NCBI RefSeq assembly: GCF_008084145.1 | Contig: NZ_VSDO01000002.1 | Location: forward strand, 806,001-870,000 | DNA length: 64,000 nt | Source: Paenibacillus faecis | GTDB lineage: Bacteria; Bacillota; Bacilli; Paenibacillales; Paenibacillaceae | Direction of reading: 5' to 3' | Shown: piece after piece, positions 60,948 to 64,000 of the stretch | Layout: every line of letters starts with the position of its first letter | Position numbering within the stretch: the stretch's first letter is position 1 | Notes under the pieces: model-generated | What the model saw: only the letters and a program-made list of their open reading frames with translations | Database searches by the model: none | Told to the model about the DNA's origin: nothing | Translations under genes and position numbers: made by a program

Positions 60948-62354
60948 TTACGGCAGCAGCAGGCTCACCAGTTTTGCGGCTTCTGCGCGTGTCGCCGGCA
61001 TTCCGGGACGCAGGCTGCCATCGACGTATCCTTTTAAGAAGCCGAGCCGCTGTGCCTGGGCAAACGAATCCTTCGCCCAGGCCGGCACTTGATCCGCGTC
61101 GCTCGCGTTTAAAGCGGAGGCGGCGGGCAGCCCGTTTGAACGGCTGTTTGCGTAAGCCTGCATGAACAGCGTGAACATTTGAGCGCGGGTAATCGGCTGC
61201 GCGGCCGCGGCCGCGTTTGTGTCCCCGCCCTCTTCCGGAAGGCCTTGCGCGCGGGCCAGGGCCGAAACGAAATCGGCGCGCGTGATAGGCTCGGCAGGAC
61301 TGAATTCGGTGTCCGAGCTCCCGGATAAAAGGCCGTAGGATATGGCTTTTTCGATTTCCGCCTTGGCCCAGTGATGATCCGGCACGTCGAGGAAACGGGT
61401 GACGGCCATTTGCGGTTGGCCGGCCGCGGATTGCTGCAAAAATCCGTAGATCGCCTTGGCGATCTCTTGGACCACCGGGTTGCCGATGGCTTGCGCCTCG
61501 TCGAAGTCTTCGGTCGTCGTCACCTCCGTCAGCACCGCCACCGCCATTTCGCGGCCCGGAACGAGAAAGTAGCCGGTATCGTGCGTGACATTGGCGTTTT
61601 CGCCGGTTTTATGGGCGATTTTCGCGCCTTGGAGGGCGGCCCCGAATTTCGTGTCGACTTCCTGGGCGAGCATCCAGCCGATGATCGTATCCTTTGATTT
61701 CTCCGTTAAAAAGCTATGCTTATAAATGCGATCCAGCAAGGTTATCAGATCGGCCGCGTTAATGAAGTTGTCCTGCTCCGGCGTGGGTGCGGCCGCGAAC
61801 ATTTTCCGGCCGAGATGCATGACCTCCAGGTTTAGTTGATCCATCAGTTCCTGTACCCGCTTGAGGCCGACGACGTCGATCAAGACGTTGGTCGCCGTAT
61901 TGTCGGATTGGGTAATCATCAGGCGGGCCAGCCGTTCCAAGCTGACCTCCTGGGGGAATTTCTCCTTCTGAAGCGAGCCGGTGCCTCCGACCACATCATC
62001 GGGTTCGACGGTAACGGTATCTTCCAGTGTGAGGGCGCCCCGGTCCACTTGCTGCATCAAAGCGGCCACCAGTGCCAACTTGATGGTGCTTGCGGGCTTG
62101 TAGGCTTCCTTGGACCCGAGGAGCGTCTCCTCGTTCCCGAAATAGCCGCTCAAATCCTTTAACCCGACGGAAACCCGGATGCCTTTGGTCGCCGCTTCAT
62201 CAATGAGAGCTTGAACCGACCTCTTCAAGTCACTTATGTCAGCTGCCGCGGAGGCGGCGGGAACCGCCCCCGGGGTGATGATCGTCAGCAGCATGGAGAG
62301 TGTGAGAGTTGCTGTAATCAGTAACTTTTTGCGCCTCTGTAACGTTTTGTTCAT
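60948..62354 (-). CDS. Secreted class A beta-lactamase-like serine hydrolase with SLH domains
   Basis: 468 residues on the minus strand. A signal peptide (LLITATLTLSMLLTIITPGA) is followed by a penicillin-interacting fold with Ser89-xx-Lys92 (PASTIKLALVAAL), Ser150-Asp-Asn (ITQSDNTATNVLID) and Lys249-Thr-Gly (AHKTGENANV), spaced as in class A beta-lactamases. The ExxLN omega-loop motif is not visible; only APTPEQDNF follows. Residues about 335-468 are S-layer homology repeats (VPDHHWAKAEIEKAISYGLL, then LSGSSDTEFSPAEPITRA), so it should be tethered to the cell wall. It may hydrolyse beta-lactams poorly or act on another ester or amide. Confidence 0.88.
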   Translation of the reverse strand: MNKTLQRRKKLLITATLTLSMLLTIITPGAVPAASAAADISDLKRSVQALIDEAATKGIRVSVGLKDLSGYFGNEETLLGSKEAYKPASTIKLALVAALMQQVDRGALTLEDTVTVEPDDVVGGTGSLQKEKFPQEVSLERLARLMITQSDNTATNVLIDVVGLKRVQELMDQLNLEVMHLGRKMFAAAPTPEQDNFINAADLITLLDRIYKHSFLTEKSKDTIIGWMLAQEVDTKFGAALQGAKIAHKTGENANVTHDTGYFLVPGREMAVAVLTEVTTTEDFDEAQAIGNPVVQEIAKAIYGFLQQSAAGQPQMAVTRFLDVPDHHWAKAEIEKAISYGLLSGSSDTEFSPAEPITRADFVSALARAQGLPEEGGDTNAAAAAQPITRAQMFTLFMQAYANSRSNGLPAASALNASDADQVPAWAKDSFAQAQRLGFLKGYVDGSLRPGMPATRAEAAKLVSLLLP

Positions 62355-62399
62355 GTAGGCTTCCTCCCGGTAATTAGAATGGGTGTGCGGAGTGTCGAA

Positions 62400-63560
62400 T
62401 TATTTAGCCGGGAGTTCGATCTGCCCGTAGCCGTAAGTATCGAACCAGTTTTGAAGGGTCGCGAAATCTTTCGTAAACGACAGACCGAGCAGCAGCATCA
62501 TTCTGGCATGTTGGGCATTCAGGTTGTCGCCCGCGATGATGCCTTTGCCTTCGGAATAGTTGCTGCCCGAGCCCGTGCGTGTCGTCGTCACGAATACGAC
62601 GCCTTGCTCGATCGCTTTGGCGCGCTCTTCGCTCATCGCTTTGGAGATGCCTCCGGCGCCCGTGCCGGCCGTGACGATCCCTTTGGCCCCGCCAGCAACA
62701 AAAGCGCTGATGGCGCCTGAACCGGCATCCTGATAGGAGTAGGCGATTTCCACTTTGGCCAAATCATTTTTGGTAATTTTGGTGAGGTCAAACGGCGTCG
62801 CCCAATCCTTTGCGGCTTTTAGGGCACGGAAGGGAGCACGGTAAACTCGGATGTTGTTTTCGTCGATATAACCTAAAGCGCCGATTTGGGGCGTGACGAA
62901 GGTATCGGTCCGGTAAGAATTCGTCTTGGTTACTTCGCGAGCGGCATGAAATTCATCATTCAGCATCAATACGGTGCCGAAATATCGGGTTTTTCCGCTG
63001 GCGGCCAATTTAATGGCGTTGTACAGGTTGGCCTGAGCGTCGGATCCGATTACCGTCCATGGACGCATGGACCCGGTTACCACGACCGGTTTCGGACTCC
63101 GGACCGTGAGGTCGAGGAAATAGGCGATCTCTTCCATCGTATCCGTTCCGCTGGTCACGACGACGCCGTCCTGGGTTTTTAGCGCTTCATCGACCTTGAG
63201 GGACAAGTCGTATAATTGCTGAATCGTATAGGCGCTGGATCCCGAATTTCCGAATTGATGCGTAGTGACTTCGGCGATCTTATCCTTGTTCGGCAGCGCC
63301 CGGACCATATCTTCGATCAGAAGGGTTCCCGCTTTGTAATTCGTAAAGCTCGTTTCGTCTACCGATTTCCCGGCCAGCGTACCGCCGGTGGCGATGACCT
63401 GAACCTTGGGCAGTGACTTGGCGGTTTGGGCGTTCGCCGCGGATGCGCCCGATTCGGCGGCGGAAGCGCGGGGCAGCGGAATGGCCGGGAGACCGGCGGC
63501 CGTGAAAGCGAGACCGGCGGCGAGTATCCATTTCAAGGTATGGGATTTCCAAGTGTTCAT
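62400..63560 (-). CDS. Type II L-asparaginase, secreted
   Basis: 386 residues on the minus strand, with a signal peptide (WILAAGLAFTAAGLPAIPLP) ending near ASAAES. Active-site threonines and lysine: IATGGTLAGKSVDETSF, VVTSGTDTMEEIAYFLDL, KPVVVTGSMRPWTVIGSDA. It cuts asparagine to aspartate outside the cell. The ATG at 63560 has GGAGG eight bases upstream; an in-frame ATG 15 bases further out is less well placed. It is 45 bases upstream of the SLH enzyme gene in the same direction, so both may share an mRNA. Confidence 0.95.
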   Translation of the reverse strand: MNTWKSHTLKWILAAGLAFTAAGLPAIPLPRASAAESGASAANAQTAKSLPKVQVIATGGTLAGKSVDETSFTNYKAGTLLIEDMVRALPNKDKIAEVTTHQFGNSGSSAYTIQQLYDLSLKVDEALKTQDGVVVTSGTDTMEEIAYFLDLTVRSPKPVVVTGSMRPWTVIGSDAQANLYNAIKLAASGKTRYFGTVLMLNDEFHAAREVTKTNSYRTDTFVTPQIGALGYIDENNIRVYRAPFRALKAAKDWATPFDLTKITKNDLAKVEIAYSYQDAGSGAISAFVAGGAKGIVTAGTGAGGISKAMSEERAKAIEQGVVFVTTTRTGSGSNYSEGKGIIAGDNLNAQHARMMLLLGLSFTKDFATLQNWFDTYGYGQIELPAK

Positions 63561-63895
63561 AAGATCAACCTCCATGATGTGATTTGTTAACCGTATGTAA
63601 TATAAACTAACATTGAATTGGTTAACTGACTGGATTATAGAATGATGTGAGGTTTTTTAACAAGTGAGGAATATAGCGAAGTAAGCGTTGTAAACCTAGT
63701 TTTCCTGCAAATATCGTTTATATTCATGTAATCACGGCATAGTTTTACGGTTGTGCAGAACCAGGAAGTTCATGTTATATAAAATTACACTACTATCCTT
63801 GGGCTCTCAGCTAAGTTTTGCAAGTTAACGGTCAGGGTACTAACCAAATATAACTTATGCTAAAATCGAGAAGAACAAGTTGTGGAGGGATAATA

Positions 63896-63949
63896 TTGTC
63901 TGAGGAACCGCCTTTTCACCAAGGCGGTTTTCTTATGGTCGAATATTAA
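63896..63949 (+). CDS. Possible 17-residue leader peptide ORF
   Basis: TTG start eight bases after TGGAGGGAT, reading LSEEPPFHQGGFLMVEY. The coding sequence itself contains the hairpin AACCGCCTT/AAGGCGGTT (63906-63929) with a TTTTCTT tail. It could be a peptide-coupled attenuator, a short RNA ending there, or chance. Little supports translation beyond the ribosome site. Confidence 0.3.
   Translation: MSEEPPFHQGGFLMVEY
63906..63934 (+). terminator. Hairpin-terminator near the window end
   Basis: AACCGCCTT and AAGGCGGTT form a 9-bp stem around a 6-base loop, followed by TTTTCTT. Confidence 0.6.
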
Positions 63950-64000
63950 AATTAGAATTTAACATTGCCTAAATAAAAAAAGAACCCGGGTGCAGGGGCA

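Larger units (their letters stand above)
63561..64000 (+). other. Gene-free right end of the window
   Basis: 440 AT-rich bases upstream of the asparaginase gene. It has an inverted repeat GTTAACC ... GGTTAAC at about 63587-63627 spanning the presumed promoter of the minus-strand genes, and on the plus strand a very short ORF with hairpin at 63896-63949. I see no other gene, and the last 50 bases reach the window end. Confidence 0.6.

Noticed and set aside
1..64000. rRNA or tRNA genes
   Set aside because: No tRNA cloverleaf or rRNA segment was recognised by eye in either strand.

Overview
The window reads as a chromosomal segment of a Paenibacillus-like member of the Bacillota. Gene order follows the Bacillus subtilis hbs-mtrB-hepS-menG-hepT-ndk-cheR-aro-trp-hisC-tyrA block, then ypiB/ypiF-qcrABC-ypjAB-ypjD-dapB-mgsA-bshB1-bshA-cca-birA-panBCD-dinG, and then ypmB-asnS-dnaD. 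Coding sequence is mostly GC-rich, with strong AGGAGG-type ribosome binding sites, frequent TTG/GTG starts and SLH domains. Menaquinone synthesis uses futalosine-type genes (mqnA with UbiA- and UbiX-like partners) set inside the hepS-menG-hepT operon.

Layout. 1-1.8 kb: 3' part of a sugar-type ABC transporter (ATPase, permease). 2-2.7 kb: HU and the tryptophan sensor TRAP (mtrB). 2.7-9.7 kb: heptaprenyl-menaquinone operon, ndk, cheR. 10.6-22.1 kb: aroC-aroB-aroH, then a 450-nt trp leader with an 11-triplet TRAP site, then trpE-trpD-trpC-trpFB-trpA-hisC-tyrA. trpE is frameshifted at a G8 tract, and trpF and trpB are joined in frame. 22.1-23.2 kb: a gene-poor stretch with a probable small RNA, palindromic repeats and IS200/IS605-like ends. 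23.2-28.3 kb: a broken SDR gene, an ECF sigma/anti-sigma pair, a phosphatase, an unknown protein, a carbonic-anhydrase remnant, and ypiB/ypiF homologues. 28.4-32.3 kb: the menaquinol:cytochrome c reductase operon, which is the consumer of the menaquinone made upstream. 32.4-43 kb: YitT, MazG, lysine (dapB), methylglyoxal, bacillithiol, CCA, BirA and pantothenate genes with a structured panB leader. 43.2-55.1 kb: DinG, Rex, an MtaD-type deaminase, YpmB, an FtsH-like protease with a membrane-protein partner, hydroxyacyl-CoA dehydrogenase, acetate kinase, AsnRS and DnaD.

55.2-59.8 kb is an AT-richer island: TetR regulator, HlyD-type fusion protein, ABC-2 permease without an ATPase, and a TolC-like protein in what looks like a monoderm. 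59.9-63.6 kb: an ATP-grasp ligase and two convergent secreted enzymes (SLH-anchored class A beta-lactamase-like protein, type II asparaginase). The last 440 bases hold only a possible very short ORF with a terminator hairpin.

The strongest leads are the TRAP attenuator with its distant terminator, the trpF-trpB fusion, the trpE G8 frameshift, the ATPase-less HlyD/ABC-2/TolC cassette, the 84-nt small RNA candidate, the FtsH-like protease pair and the panB leader. All functional statements rest on reading motifs and gene order; no database search was run.
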